This document shows, piece by piece, positions 18,557 to 27,078 of a DNA stretch of 64,000 bases. Each line of letters begins with the position of its first letter. Position 1 is the stretch's first letter. The notes beneath the pieces were generated by a model that saw only the letters and a list, made by a program, of their open reading frames with translations, was not told the origin of the DNA and did no database searches. The DNA comes from RYN-428 sp035551995 (GTDB lineage Bacteria > Planctomycetota > Phycisphaerae > Tepidisphaerales > Tepidisphaeraceae), in the NCBI GenBank assembly GCA_035551995.1, contig DASZME010000008.1:124001-188000 (forward strand), read 5' to 3'. The translations under genes and the position numbers were made by a program.

Positions 18557-19354
18557 TTACACGCCGACGCCCTGGCGGACATGGTCAACCGCATTCTGAA
18601 AGATGCCAAGTCCCGCGCCGCGAGGCGCCAGGGGCAAACGGCGCGTCCACGCCGGGTGCTGCGTTGCATCGACATGGCGCTCAGGGTGCGGCATCAGGCC
18701 AAATACCAATCCGGAATCGTCGCAGACTCCGGCAATGTCATCGACGCTGCCGTTAGGATTATGCGGGGCGGCGCCTTGCGCCGGCGCGCCGTCAGGCGCG
18801 GTATAGATCAGCGCCACCTGATCGTTCTCCCACAGCGCCCGCCGGTATGTCTCATCGGGCGGAACGAATTTTCCTTCTCCATGGGCGATCGGCAATTCCA
18901 GCGGGCCGATGCCACGGGTCCAGATACATTTGTTCCCGCGCGGCGCCAGGTGAATCCAGCGGGCGATGAAACGGCCGCCGTCATTGTGCGCCAGGGTGCA
19001 CGTCTGGCCGCTACGCCCGGCCAGCGGGCCAGGCAGAAGTTCGGTTTTGACGAGCACCTGAAAGCCGTTGCAGATACCGACGACCGGCTTGCCCGCATCG
19101 ACGAATTTTCGCAAATCGTCGCGAAGGTGATGCGCGATCTGATTCGCCAGAATGCGACCGGCGGCAATGTCGTCGCCGTAACTAAATCCGCCGGGAAAGG
19201 CCAGCAATTGAAAACGATCGAGAATGGCCGGATCGGCCAGCAGGCGGTTGATGTGAACGGATTCGGCGTCGGCGCCCGCCAATTCAAAAGCGTAGGCGGT
19301 TTCGGCGTCGCAATTGGTACCGGCGGTGCGAAGGATCAACGTGCGGGGCTTCAT
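18557..19354 (-). CDS. purQ: Phosphoribosylformylglycinamidine synthase subunit PurQ (glutaminase)
   Basis: Class-I glutamine amidotransferase that supplies ammonia to PurL in the fourth step of purine synthesis. The 265-residue chain begins RTLILRTAGTNCDAET and contains AFPGGFSYGDD, the nucleophile Cys in GICNGFQVL, and the HPERH His/Glu pair. It is longer than the Bacillus enzyme (about 227 aa); the extra length lies between the nucleophile and the His/Glu motif, which is compatible with the larger PurQ forms. No purL or purS lies beside it. Confidence 0.95.
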   Translation of the reverse strand: MKPRTLILRTAGTNCDAETAYAFELAGADAESVHINRLLADPAILDRFQLLAFPGGFSYGDDIAAGRILANQIAHHLRDDLRKFVDAGKPVVGICNGFQVLVKTELLPGPLAGRSGQTCTLAHNDGGRFIARWIHLAPRGNKCIWTRGIGPLELPIAHGEGKFVPPDETYRRALWENDQVALIYTAPDGAPAQGAAPHNPNGSVDDIAGVCDDSGLVFGLMPHPERHVDATQHPAWTRRLPLAPRGAGLGIFQNAVDHVRQGVGV

Positions 19355-19472
19355 GCCCCCGAGTGTAATGCCGGGCGGGCCGGATCGGAAGTGCTCACGT
19401 TCGCTCGCGCCGACGGCCGATAACCATCAATGGCGGCAAAGGCGCGGATCGGCGTCATTTGAGCGACACTCG

Positions 19473-19964
19473 ATGCACGGACCCCATTATTACCCTTCGA
19501 CATCCTCGTGGCGAAATCCCAGGCCCCGCTCCCGCCGTGGATACGGCGACCGCCTCGCCCTCTGGTCGGCGGCAAATCTCGCCGGGATGGAAACCGCGAC
19601 GCTGGTTATCCGCGAACCGCTGTTGCGCCGATTGCTCAACAAAGTCAGCGGCAGGCGCCGCCGCCGGGTCCTGCGCGTTCCACGGCCGTCGCTCGAAAAC
19701 GCGTTGCCGGCGCTTGCCGACGCCATTGTCGGGTCCACTAAACTGACGATTCACTCGGTCTTCGGCCCTCCGCGCGGCGCCGTTCTTCATCGTCCGGTCG
19801 GCGCCGGCGTGGGAATCACATTTTGGGATTCGGCAATTTGGTATTATCCGCTGCCGCGCGACGGCTTTCTGGCGATGTCGATCCTCTTCGACCATGAAAA
19901 CGCCATGTCCGTCGAGTTTTTCGAGACGCCCGCCGGCGAGCGGGAAAATCAGACGGCCGCTTAA
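19473..19964 (+). CDS. Hypothetical protein (164 aa)
   Basis: Soluble protein with a coherent C-terminal half: TATLVIREPLLRRLL, a basic RRRRRV patch, then GITFWDSAIWYYPLPRDGFLAMSILFD. No known domain is recognised. The start is uncertain: ATG 19473 keeps a plausible LALWSAANLAG segment, while ATG 19587 would give 125 residues; neither has a Shine-Dalgarno site. It is divergent from purQ and is followed by a palindromic repeat element. Confidence 0.55.
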   Translation: MHGPHYYPSTSSWRNPRPRSRRGYGDRLALWSAANLAGMETATLVIREPLLRRLLNKVSGRRRRRVLRVPRPSLENALPALADAIVGSTKLTIHSVFGPPRGAVLHRPVGAGVGITFWDSAIWYYPLPRDGFLAMSILFDHENAMSVEFFETPAGERENQTAA

Positions 19965-20009
19965 AGACGCCCGCATAAAGACGCCCGCTCGACCGGTGCA
20001 AATGCCCGA

Positions 20010-20112
20010 GAGCATTGTTCATGTTGGCGGCGCGCACCTTGGATCGCGAAACATGCCCCGCAAGCGGGGCCGCTAAACAGAAAAACGCTACCGGCAAGCT
20101 GAAAAAACGCTC
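20010..20112 (+). repeat. MITE-like palindromic element, copy C
   Basis: A complete copy of 103 bp: left end GAGCATTGTTC, core CCCCGCAAGCGGGGCCGCTAAAC (about 20055-20077), right end GAAAAAACGCTC, which is an imperfect inverted repeat of the left end. It lies between the hypothetical gene and the convergent GT2-DUF2062 gene. Confidence 0.85.
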
Positions 20113-20167
20113 TAAATCGCATACTTGTAGCATATCGCACTTTACCGCCCGGTGATTTGTCGCTCCG

Positions 20168-21433
20168 TCAGGGCGCCGTCCGTGACGACAGAACCGCGCC
20201 GCGCCCTTCCCCCATTTTTTCGCAAGCGTCGTCGTCAGGCTCGGCCCCCGCCTGCTCGACAAGACCGAACAGCAGCTTGGCGGCAACGAAAGCGATGATG
20301 CCCGTCGCCGTTCCTAGCACCACCGATCCGACCGTCCAATCAAGCAGAAACGGGAGCGCGCGGGCGAGAAAGCCGTGCCGGAACGGATTGAGTTCCGCCA
20401 GCGGCAGGCGCTGCCCATGAATCAGCAGGTGCCCGAGCCACGCGCCGGCAAGATTGAGGGCGGGGCCCAGCGGCGGCGTGGAGACCTGCGTCCCGGCGAC
20501 CACCGCCACCGGGTTTAAGTGCAACCGCCGGGCGGCATAGAGCGCCAGGATCGTCTGAAATCCATAGGCCGGCAGATTGCCGATAAAAACGCCTGCGGCC
20601 ACGGCGGCGGCCATTTCGCCGCGGGTGGCGCCGCCGCGGCGTAATTCGCGCCAGGCGCGCAGCGGATTACACCACTGCCAGAATCCGCGCCAAAAGGGCC
20701 GGCGCTGCGCGCCGCCTTCGTAATGCGGATAAGGCAGCCCGCTGAGTTCTCGCAAAAGCAGCCCCGCGTGAAGCTCGATCTCGCGCATTCTATATCGCAA
20801 TTGTACCAGATACGACCGCCGCTGGGCCTTCCACGACGGAGTCCGCGTAAGCGGCGTCTCGAAGACCGGGCACCCGGCCCACGCCGCCCACGCAAGCAGC
20901 TCGGCATGGCCGAAATAATGCTTATGCTTCCCGTCGATGGTATCGATGAGCCGAAGCGGATAGACGCGCTGGCCGCACTGGCTGTCGCGAATGCGCAGCC
21001 CCGTCTGCAGCCAGAGCAGGCGATTGCACAGATGGACGAACGAACGGCGGGAATGCCGATCGCGGCGGTATCCGATCACGACGCCGCTTGGGTGCGCCCT
21101 TGACGCCGCGCACAGCGCGGGGAGGTCGGCCGGATCACAATCATCGCCGGCCATGATCGTCACGGCGTGGGTGCAGTGTAGCGCCCTGGCCTCGAGGAAA
21201 CCGGCGGTTAACACGCGCCGCCGCGACGTAATGACGCCGCGCACCGGCCGGTCGGGATGCGCGAATTGCCATTCGGAAAGGACATCGGCCGTCGCCGTGG
21301 TTTGTCGCGACATCACCACCACGACCGGCAAATGCCCGTCCGTCACCGCGTCGAGAATCGCCGCAAGCCTTCGATCGGCGCCCTGGGCACAGACGATGAC
21401 AGCGATCTTATTTCGGTTATCCTCCGGCTCCAT
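20168..21433 (-). CDS. GT2-like glycosyltransferase fused to DUF2062 membrane domain
   Basis: A 421-residue two-domain protein. Residues 1-240 form a GT-A-type glycosyltransferase 2-like domain (IAVIVCAQGADRRL start, acidic site in MAGDDCDPADL). Residues about 265-400 are a DUF2062 domain with three hydrophobic helices and family stretches FIGNLPAYGFQTILALYAARR, NPVAVVAGTQVSTPP and GPALNLAGAWLG. The fusion suggests a membrane-attached sugar transferase for lipid-linked or envelope glycans. Domain order is GT first, DUF2062 last. Donor and acceptor unknown. Confidence 0.85.
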   Translation of the reverse strand: MEPEDNRNKIAVIVCAQGADRRLAAILDAVTDGHLPVVVVMSRQTTATADVLSEWQFAHPDRPVRGVITSRRRVLTAGFLEARALHCTHAVTIMAGDDCDPADLPALCAASRAHPSGVVIGYRRDRHSRRSFVHLCNRLLWLQTGLRIRDSQCGQRVYPLRLIDTIDGKHKHYFGHAELLAWAAWAGCPVFETPLTRTPSWKAQRRSYLVQLRYRMREIELHAGLLLRELSGLPYPHYEGGAQRRPFWRGFWQWCNPLRAWRELRRGGATRGEMAAAVAAGVFIGNLPAYGFQTILALYAARRLHLNPVAVVAGTQVSTPPLGPALNLAGAWLGHLLIHGQRLPLAELNPFRHGFLARALPFLLDWTVGSVVLGTATGIIAFVAAKLLFGLVEQAGAEPDDDACEKMGEGRGAVLSSRTAP

Positions 21434-21563
21434 TGAAGTGAGTGCATTGTGTGGGCTATCAGCCGCCGGTCAACAGTGCCGATCGCGCGCCGAGCGCGAT
21501 CATTCGACCACGGCCATGACCGCGCCGCCGACGCCTCCGGGAAAAAATCAGAAAGGAACCGCC

Positions 21564-22124
21564 ATGCGCCCGATCGTTTCGGCCTTCATTTTCATTATCG
21601 CCGCGGCAGGCGCCGCCCGCGCCCAGGACGCCGTCCCTCCCGCGACGAATTTTCCCAAGGGGACGTTCGATTTGACGTTGGAAGCCGATTACGCGCATAG
21701 TTTCCAGCTGAGCCGAGCGCGCGTCGAAGCGGTTTCGATCGGCGCCGGTTACTACCTGTTCGATAATTTCGCCGTCAACGTCGAGGCGGCCGGTTATGCG
21801 ATCGATCAATCCGGGCCTGACTCTCTGGTGAGCGATCTGGATCTGCGCATCCGGCATCATCTGATCAACGCCGGGCGGCTTTCCCTCTTCGCCGACGTGA
21901 GCGGCGGCGTGTCGTACGCCACCGCCCGCACCCCCGCCACCGGAACCTATTTCAATCTCACCCTTCAACCCGGCGTCGGCGCCACCTGGCGCCTTCATGA
22001 TAAACTGTTTCTCATCGGCGGCGTGCGATACTGGCATATCTCCAACGCCCGCATCGAAGGGCCGGAAAGAAATCCGTCGATCAACGCCATCAACGGATAC
22101 ATCGGACTAATGGCCACCTTTTGA
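21564..22124 (+). CDS. PagL-like outer-membrane barrel (putative lipid A 3-O-deacylase)
   Basis: A 186-residue exported protein with a signal peptide ending near ARAQDA and beta-barrel strands. The C-terminus has GGVRYWHISNARIEGPERNP, matching the HxSN active-site motif (catalytic His and Ser) of the PagL / acyloxyacyl-hydrolase family, and ends in ATF as outer-membrane barrels do. The Glu of the PagL triad is not obvious at the expected spacing (a Ser occupies it), so activity is uncertain. GAAAGGA upstream supports ATG 21564. It converges on glmS with 7 nt between stops. Confidence 0.7.
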   Translation: MRPIVSAFIFIIAAAGAARAQDAVPPATNFPKGTFDLTLEADYAHSFQLSRARVEAVSIGAGYYLFDNFAVNVEAAGYAIDQSGPDSLVSDLDLRIRHHLINAGRLSLFADVSGGVSYATARTPATGTYFNLTLQPGVGATWRLHDKLFLIGGVRYWHISNARIEGPERNPSINAINGYIGLMATF

Positions 22125-22131
22125 GGTGAGG

Positions 22132-24003
22132 CTATTCCACGGTCACGCTTTTGGCCAGGTTGCGAGGCTTATCGACATTGCACCCGCGCGCCAACGCCGC
22201 GTGATACGCGAGCAATTGCAACGGCATCACGCTCAACATCGGCTGCAAAGGCTCCAGCGTGTTGGGAATGTAAATGACGTGGTCGCTATATCGGCGGATG
22301 TGGGTGTCGCCTTCGGTGGCCACGGCGATGATTCTTCCGCCGCGCGCCCGGACTTCCTCGATGTTGCTGATGACCTTGTCGTACTGCACGCCGCGCGTCG
22401 CGAGAAAGACGACCGGCATTCCCTCGTTAATCAGCGCGATCGGCCCATGCTTCATCTCCGCCGCCGGCATTCCCTCGGCATGAATATAGCTGATTTCCTT
22501 CAGCTTCAGCGCCCCTTCGAGGGCGACGGGATAGTGATAGCCGCGCCCCAGGAAAAGCCAGTTTTCCCGGCCGCAGAATTCGGCCGCAATGGTCCTGATC
22601 TTGTCGCTCTGGGCCAGCACCTGTTCCATCTGATCGGGAATGGCGCAAAGCCCGGCGATCATCTCCTGGGTCTGGGCCTGGCTCATGAACTTGCGGCGCC
22701 CGACGTACAGCGACAGCATCGTCAACACCGCGCACTGACAGGTAAACGCCTTGGTGCTGGCCACGCCGATCTCCGGGCCGGCATGCAAATAAATGCCGCC
22801 GTCGGTCTCGCGGGCGATGGTCGATCCGACCACGTTGATCACCCCGAGCGCCAGCGCCCCTTTCTCTTTTCCTTCGCGCAGCGCCGCCAGCGTGTCGGCG
22901 GTTTCACCCGACTGGCTGATGGCGACGATCACCGTCCCTTCTTCCACGATCGGATTTCGATAGCGAAACTCGCTGGCGTACGTCGCCTCGGTGACCACCT
23001 TGGCCAGGTCTTCCATCAGGTAATCGCCGATCAGCGCGGCATGCCAGGCGGTCCCTTGACCGGTGAAGATATAACGATGCGCGCGCACCAGATCGCGCGT
23101 GTGATCGGCCAATCCGCCCAGGACGATGCGCCCTTCCTTTTGCTCGGCTCGGCCGCCCAGACACCGCCGCACCGCCGCCGGCTGCTCGAAGATTTCCTTG
23201 AGCATGTAATGCTCGTAATCGCCGAGCTCGTACTCCTCGAGCTTGTTTTCCAGTTGCGACACGACGGGGCTGACGTCGATATCGTCGATCGTGGTCGTGC
23301 GGAAATAATCCGGCTTCAAAACCGCCATCTCGTTATCGTTCAGATAAATCACCTGCGTCGTATGTTCGACGATCGCCGAGGCGTCGGAAGCCACCACATA
23401 CTCTTCCTTGCCCACGCCGATAATCAGCGGCGAACCCTTGCGCGCCACCACGAGCGTGTCCGGCTCATCCTTGCAGACGACGGCGATGCCATACGTTCCC
23501 TCGACCTCGCTCAGCGCCGATTGAACCGCGCGCTGAAGCAGCGAAACGCCGGCCGGCAGGTGATTTCGCGCTTTCAAATCGGCATATAAATCCCCGACCA
23601 GCACCGCCAGAACTTCCGTGTCGGTCTGGCTGGAAAAGGTGTGTCCTTTTTCTGTCAGAAATTTCTTAAGGGCGACGTAGTTTTCGATGATGCCGTTGTG
23701 AACCAGCGCGATTTTTCCCGAGTTATCCGAGTGCGGATGCGCGTTGATTTCCGTCGGCGCTCCGTGCGTCGCCCAGCGCGTATGCGCCATCCCGATCCGC
23801 GCGGGCGGAAGGGGATTGGCGACATTGAGCGAGTTCTCCAGAACGCTGATCCGCCCCACCGCCCGGCGAATGTGCAAACGCCCGGCGTCATCGATGACCG
23901 CGATGCCCGCCGAGTCATAGCCGCGATATTCAAGACGCTTCAATCCCTCGATCAGCAAAGGTTGAACGACCTTGCGGCCGACATACGCGATGATTCCACA
24001 CAT
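22132..24003 (-). CDS. glmS: Glutamine-fructose-6-phosphate aminotransferase (isomerizing)
   Basis: First enzyme of UDP-GlcNAc synthesis, making glucosamine-6-phosphate for peptidoglycan and lipid A. The 623-residue chain starts MCGIIAYVG, with Cys2 as the glutaminase nucleophile; ATG 24003 is therefore certain. The N-terminal Ntn domain (about 1-220; RWATHGAPTEINAHPH, VHNGIIENY) is followed by two SIS domains (about 295-430 and 470-610; SQSGETADT, GRGYHYPVALEGALKLKE) and the conserved end KSVTVE. Upstream on its strand is a partial duplication of the start region; no glmS ribozyme motif was seen. Confidence 0.97.
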   Translation of the reverse strand: MCGIIAYVGRKVVQPLLIEGLKRLEYRGYDSAGIAVIDDAGRLHIRRAVGRISVLENSLNVANPLPPARIGMAHTRWATHGAPTEINAHPHSDNSGKIALVHNGIIENYVALKKFLTEKGHTFSSQTDTEVLAVLVGDLYADLKARNHLPAGVSLLQRAVQSALSEVEGTYGIAVVCKDEPDTLVVARKGSPLIIGVGKEEYVVASDASAIVEHTTQVIYLNDNEMAVLKPDYFRTTTIDDIDVSPVVSQLENKLEEYELGDYEHYMLKEIFEQPAAVRRCLGGRAEQKEGRIVLGGLADHTRDLVRAHRYIFTGQGTAWHAALIGDYLMEDLAKVVTEATYASEFRYRNPIVEEGTVIVAISQSGETADTLAALREGKEKGALALGVINVVGSTIARETDGGIYLHAGPEIGVASTKAFTCQCAVLTMLSLYVGRRKFMSQAQTQEMIAGLCAIPDQMEQVLAQSDKIRTIAAEFCGRENWLFLGRGYHYPVALEGALKLKEISYIHAEGMPAAEMKHGPIALINEGMPVVFLATRGVQYDKVISNIEEVRARGGRIIAVATEGDTHIRRYSDHVIYIPNTLEPLQPMLSVMPLQLLAYHAALARGCNVDKPRNLAKSVTVE

Positions 24004-24791
24004 ATATATAATCTCCATCAGCCGACGCGATGATTCCACGCATTATCGGACGATCAGCCCCGGCTTCCTAAACCCGGTTGGCCGACCAATCTGCCTGATA
24101 CATCCATCCATCCATATACTCTACGATACGTCTATCCATCGGCCAAAAAAGCGAAAAGTGCGCGGCTTGCGGTTCCGTAATAGCCCCTCTTTCATGTTCG
24201 CGAGGAAATCGCCCTCTTGTTGATCCCGGAAATTTTTCCCCGATCTCAGTGAAACCCTGTTGTAGAACCCTAACCTCTACCAAACTTCCAATGCCCCTAT
24301 AGACCGTAAACACCGAGAGATTATGGGACCATCAAAAATTGCCACCACAACTAATGGTAGCGCGGTCATAACGTCGATGCGACCAGCAGGAAGAACAGAG
24401 GTAATTTAGGTTTTTGTTAGGTTTTTCCCGATGAATGTTATATAGTCTGGGCGAGCGAGGATTTCTCTTTTACGGTGAACCGCCGAGAGGCGACTTCCGG
24501 AGTATAGAATCATGATGCAAATCGCAGTTCCTGATGGCTTTGAATTGATATACTTTTCGTGGAATCGGGTAGGGTCTGTTTTGGACGCGGACGCCAGGCA
24601 CACACAGATGGAGTCAGGCGCGTCCCGCACGCGATTCGCATGCACGGCGACGAGAGCGGCCGAGCGCCTCTCGACCGAGGAGGACGTCGAGCGCTGGGAC
24701 GGGCTCTCGTAAATCTTAGACTTACCTGTTAGCCGCTACACATTCATTGAATCGATCACTCTATACCGATCCTTGGCTATAGGAGTCGCAC
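24004..24791. other. 788-nt intergenic region without a supported gene
   Basis: Region between the divergent glmS and NeuD-type genes. It contains a duplicated copy of the glmS start segment at 24021-24043 and stretches richer in A+T than the genes around. A frame at 24512-24712 (66 codons) lacks coding character and was not called. No tRNA, riboswitch or family repeat was recognised. Confidence 0.5.
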
Positions 24792-25475
24792 ATGGATGTC
24801 ATCATTGTCGGAGCGGGAGGGCACGGGAAAGTCGTTCTGGACATACTCCGCGCGGGCGGCCGGCATGTGCCGATCGGATTCATCGATGCCGACGTGACGC
24901 TGGCCGGCTCGAGTGTCGGCGAACTTAAAGTAGTCGGGCCGGCCAATATGCTCCCCAAGCTCCGCCAACGCAAGGTCAAAGGCGCCATCATCGCGATCGG
25001 CGATAACCGCACGCGAATGCGCTACGCCCGACTGCTTCAGGAGCAGGGCTTTGAACTGATCAACGCCGTCCATCCCACGGCCAGCGTTTCTCCCTCGGCG
25101 ATATTGGGCGCCAATGTCGTCATTGCCGCTCAATCGGTGATTTGCACGGAGGCGCGCATCGAGGATTCGGTGGTCATCAACACCGGCGCCATCGTCGATC
25201 ACGAATGTATCGTGCATGAGGGCGCCTTTATCGCGCCGGGCGTTTGCCTGGCCGGGCGGGTGCGGATCGGCGCGGGAGCGTTCGTCGGATTGGGCGCCAA
25301 TGTGATCCAGTGCCTTTCGATCGGGCAGTACGCCGTGATCGGCGCGGGGGCGGCGGTCATCGCCGACGTCGCGGATTACGCCACGGCGGTCGGTGTGCCC
25401 GCCCGCGTCATCAAAATCGACGGGCCAACCCCGCCGACGCCGGCAGATTCGGATCTGGAGTCGCAAGTCGCATAG
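24792..25475 (+). CDS. NeuD/PglD-family sugar O-/N-acyltransferase
   Basis: A 227-residue enzyme with an N-terminal Rossmann-like sugar-nucleotide-binding domain (MDVIIVGAGGHGKVVLDIL, IAIGDN) and a C-terminal left-handed beta-helix of hexapeptide repeats from about residue 95 (NTGAIVDHECIVHEGAFIAP, with the catalytic His in the DHE segment). Members acetylate amino sugars such as sialic or bacillosamine-type residues, consistent with surface-glycan modification. GGAG lies seven nt upstream of ATG 24792. It stands alone, without pseudaminic or sialic acid genes nearby. Confidence 0.92.
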   Translation: MDVIIVGAGGHGKVVLDILRAGGRHVPIGFIDADVTLAGSSVGELKVVGPANMLPKLRQRKVKGAIIAIGDNRTRMRYARLLQEQGFELINAVHPTASVSPSAILGANVVIAAQSVICTEARIEDSVVINTGAIVDHECIVHEGAFIAPGVCLAGRVRIGAGAFVGLGANVIQCLSIGQYAVIGAGAAVIADVADYATAVGVPARVIKIDGPTPPTPADSDLESQVA

Positions 25476-25543
25476 GCGAGATCAAGCCTGCCGGGGATGC
25501 GCGCGAAATAACTCCCGCATTTCTCGATCCGAAAAAAGATCAT

Positions 25544-25617
25544 CCGCGAAGGACATCAAGGGCCACGACGAAGAGATAGATACTTCCATTCTTCGTACGC
25601 ATTGCTGTTCTTCGTGG
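25544..25617. repeat. Degenerate hairpin repeat downstream of hisS
   Basis: Arms CCGCGAAGGACATCAAGG and a right arm ending TTCTTCGTGG enclose a GAAGAxxxxATACTTCC-like centre. It shares this layout with the intact hairpin at 26968-27029 on the other side of hisS. It begins 20 nt beyond the hisS stop codon and may also act as its terminator. Confidence 0.55.
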
Positions 25618-25637
25618 ATCACAACGCGCGGCGATGA

Positions 25638-26900
25638 TCACATGTTGCGCAAGCGTTCGACGATTTGGTCGCGCGGCAGGGTGTTTTGTTCGTGCGTCTT
25701 GAGGTTCTTCAAAACCACTTGCCGATTCTGCAATTCGGTTTCGCCGACGACGACGCTGAAGGTGGCCTTTTCGCGATCGCTCAGCTTGAACTGAGCTTTG
25801 ACGCTTCGGCCGGAGACATCCATATCGCATGCAATACCGGCCGTTCGAAGCTCGGCCATCAGTTTCCAATTTTCGGCGCGGGCGGCGTCGCCGTGGCTTA
25901 CGAGCCAGATCAGCCTGGCCTCGGATTGCGGGAGCGGAACGCCCTGGTTTTCGAGGGCGAGAAGAAGGCGTTCGATACCGCTGCCGAATCCGACGCCGGG
26001 CGTGGGACGGCCGCCGAGCTGCTCGACGAGGTTATCGTAGCGCCCGCCGCCGCCGATGGCATTCTGCGCGCCAAGCCCGCCCGCCGTCACTTCCCACAAT
26101 GTTTCGGTGTAGTAGTCGAAGCCGCGAACGAGACTGGGACTGACGCGGAACGGCACGTTCCCCTCGGCCAGCAGTTTTTGCACGCGGGCGAAATGGATCT
26201 GGCTTTTTTCCGACAGGCTCTCCCCGGCCGGCGGAGCGCCTTGGCAGGCTTCCTGGTCGCGCGGGTCTTTGCTATCGAGAATCCGCAGAGGATTCTGCTC
26301 GAGCCGGCGCTGGGAGTCTTCGCTTAACGCGGCAGCCTTGGGAGTGAGATACGCCTTGAGCGCATCGCGATAACGATGTTTGCTTTCACGGTCGCCGAGG
26401 CTATTGATTTGCAGTTCCATGTCCTTCACGCCGCACCGGCGATAAAAGTCCATTTGCAAAAGAATGCACTCCACGTCCTGATCCGGATCGGGGGTTCCAA
26501 AGGCCTCGGCGCCGAACTGATGATGCTGGCGGAGACGCCCGGACGCGGGGCGTTCGTAGCGGAAATTGGCGCCGATGTAGTAGACCTTGGCGCGGGCGCC
26601 CTGGTCGTTGAAGGCGCCGGATTCGATCATGGCGCGGACTACGCCGGCGGTTCCTTCGGGCCGGAGGGTGATGGAGCGCTGGCCGCGGTCGTCGAAGGTG
26701 TACATTTCCTTGTTGACGATGTCGCTGGCCTCGCCGACGCCGCGGTGGAATAGTTCGGTGTGCTCGAAGACAGGTGTACGAATTTCGCCGAAGTGGTAAA
26801 GGCGAGCCGTATCGCGGGCGATGCGTTCCACGACTTGCCATTTCCAGCTTTCGGCAGGAAGCAGGTCTACGGTTCCCCTTGGCGCGTTGATGATTGACAT
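25638..26900 (-). CDS. hisS: Histidine-tRNA ligase
   Basis: Class-II aminoacyl-tRNA synthetase charging tRNA-His, 420 residues (normal length). Motifs: INAPRGTVDLLP start, motif 2 FRYERPASGRLRQHHQFG, the histidine-binding LVRGFDYYTETLWEV, motif 3 GVGFGSGIERLLLAL, and the C-terminal anticodon-binding domain (about 330-420). ATG 26900 gives the family start; a GTG nine codons upstream is less likely. It follows tig on the same strand, but a 178-nt gap with a strong hairpin suggests partly separate transcription. Confidence 0.97.
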   Translation of the reverse strand: MSIINAPRGTVDLLPAESWKWQVVERIARDTARLYHFGEIRTPVFEHTELFHRGVGEASDIVNKEMYTFDDRGQRSITLRPEGTAGVVRAMIESGAFNDQGARAKVYYIGANFRYERPASGRLRQHHQFGAEAFGTPDPDQDVECILLQMDFYRRCGVKDMELQINSLGDRESKHRYRDALKAYLTPKAAALSEDSQRRLEQNPLRILDSKDPRDQEACQGAPPAGESLSEKSQIHFARVQKLLAEGNVPFRVSPSLVRGFDYYTETLWEVTAGGLGAQNAIGGGGRYDNLVEQLGGRPTPGVGFGSGIERLLLALENQGVPLPQSEARLIWLVSHGDAARAENWKLMAELRTAGIACDMDVSGRSVKAQFKLSDREKATFSVVVGETELQNRQVVLKNLKTHEQNTLPRDQIVERLRNM

Positions 26901-26967
26901 GGTCGTTTCTGCACGTGTTGCGATCACCGCCGCGACAGCGCGCGTCGCAATCTAAAAGAGGAGATAT

Positions 26968-27029
26968 CCACGAAGGACACGAAGGGCACGAAGAAGAAAA
27001 TACTTCCCTGTCCTTCGTGTCCTTCGTGG
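26968..27029. repeat. 18-bp perfect hairpin between tig and hisS
   Basis: Arms 26968-26985 and 27012-27029 (CCACGAAGGACACGAAGG and its exact complement) enclose a 26-nt loop. Each arm is itself a tandem CGAAGGACA-like repeat. A degenerate relative with the same loop sequence flanks the other end of hisS. It is a possible terminator or attenuator after tig. Confidence 0.8.
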
Positions 27030-27078
27030 AACATCGTCTCCCGAACGCGAATCGGAAAAGCTTGGCCGGGTTCAAACC

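Noticed and set aside
22126..23589. Long plus-strand open frame opposite glmS
   Set aside because: It lies entirely antisense to glmS, whose motifs are complete; its composition is typical of a mirror frame.
24004..24250. glmS ribozyme upstream of glmS
   Set aside because: The conserved core sequence of the ribozyme is not present on the minus strand.
24512..24712. 66-codon open frame between glmS and the NeuD-type gene
   Set aside because: No coding bias, no similarity and no ribosome-binding site; the downstream half is arginine-rich, as expected for random GC-rich sequence.
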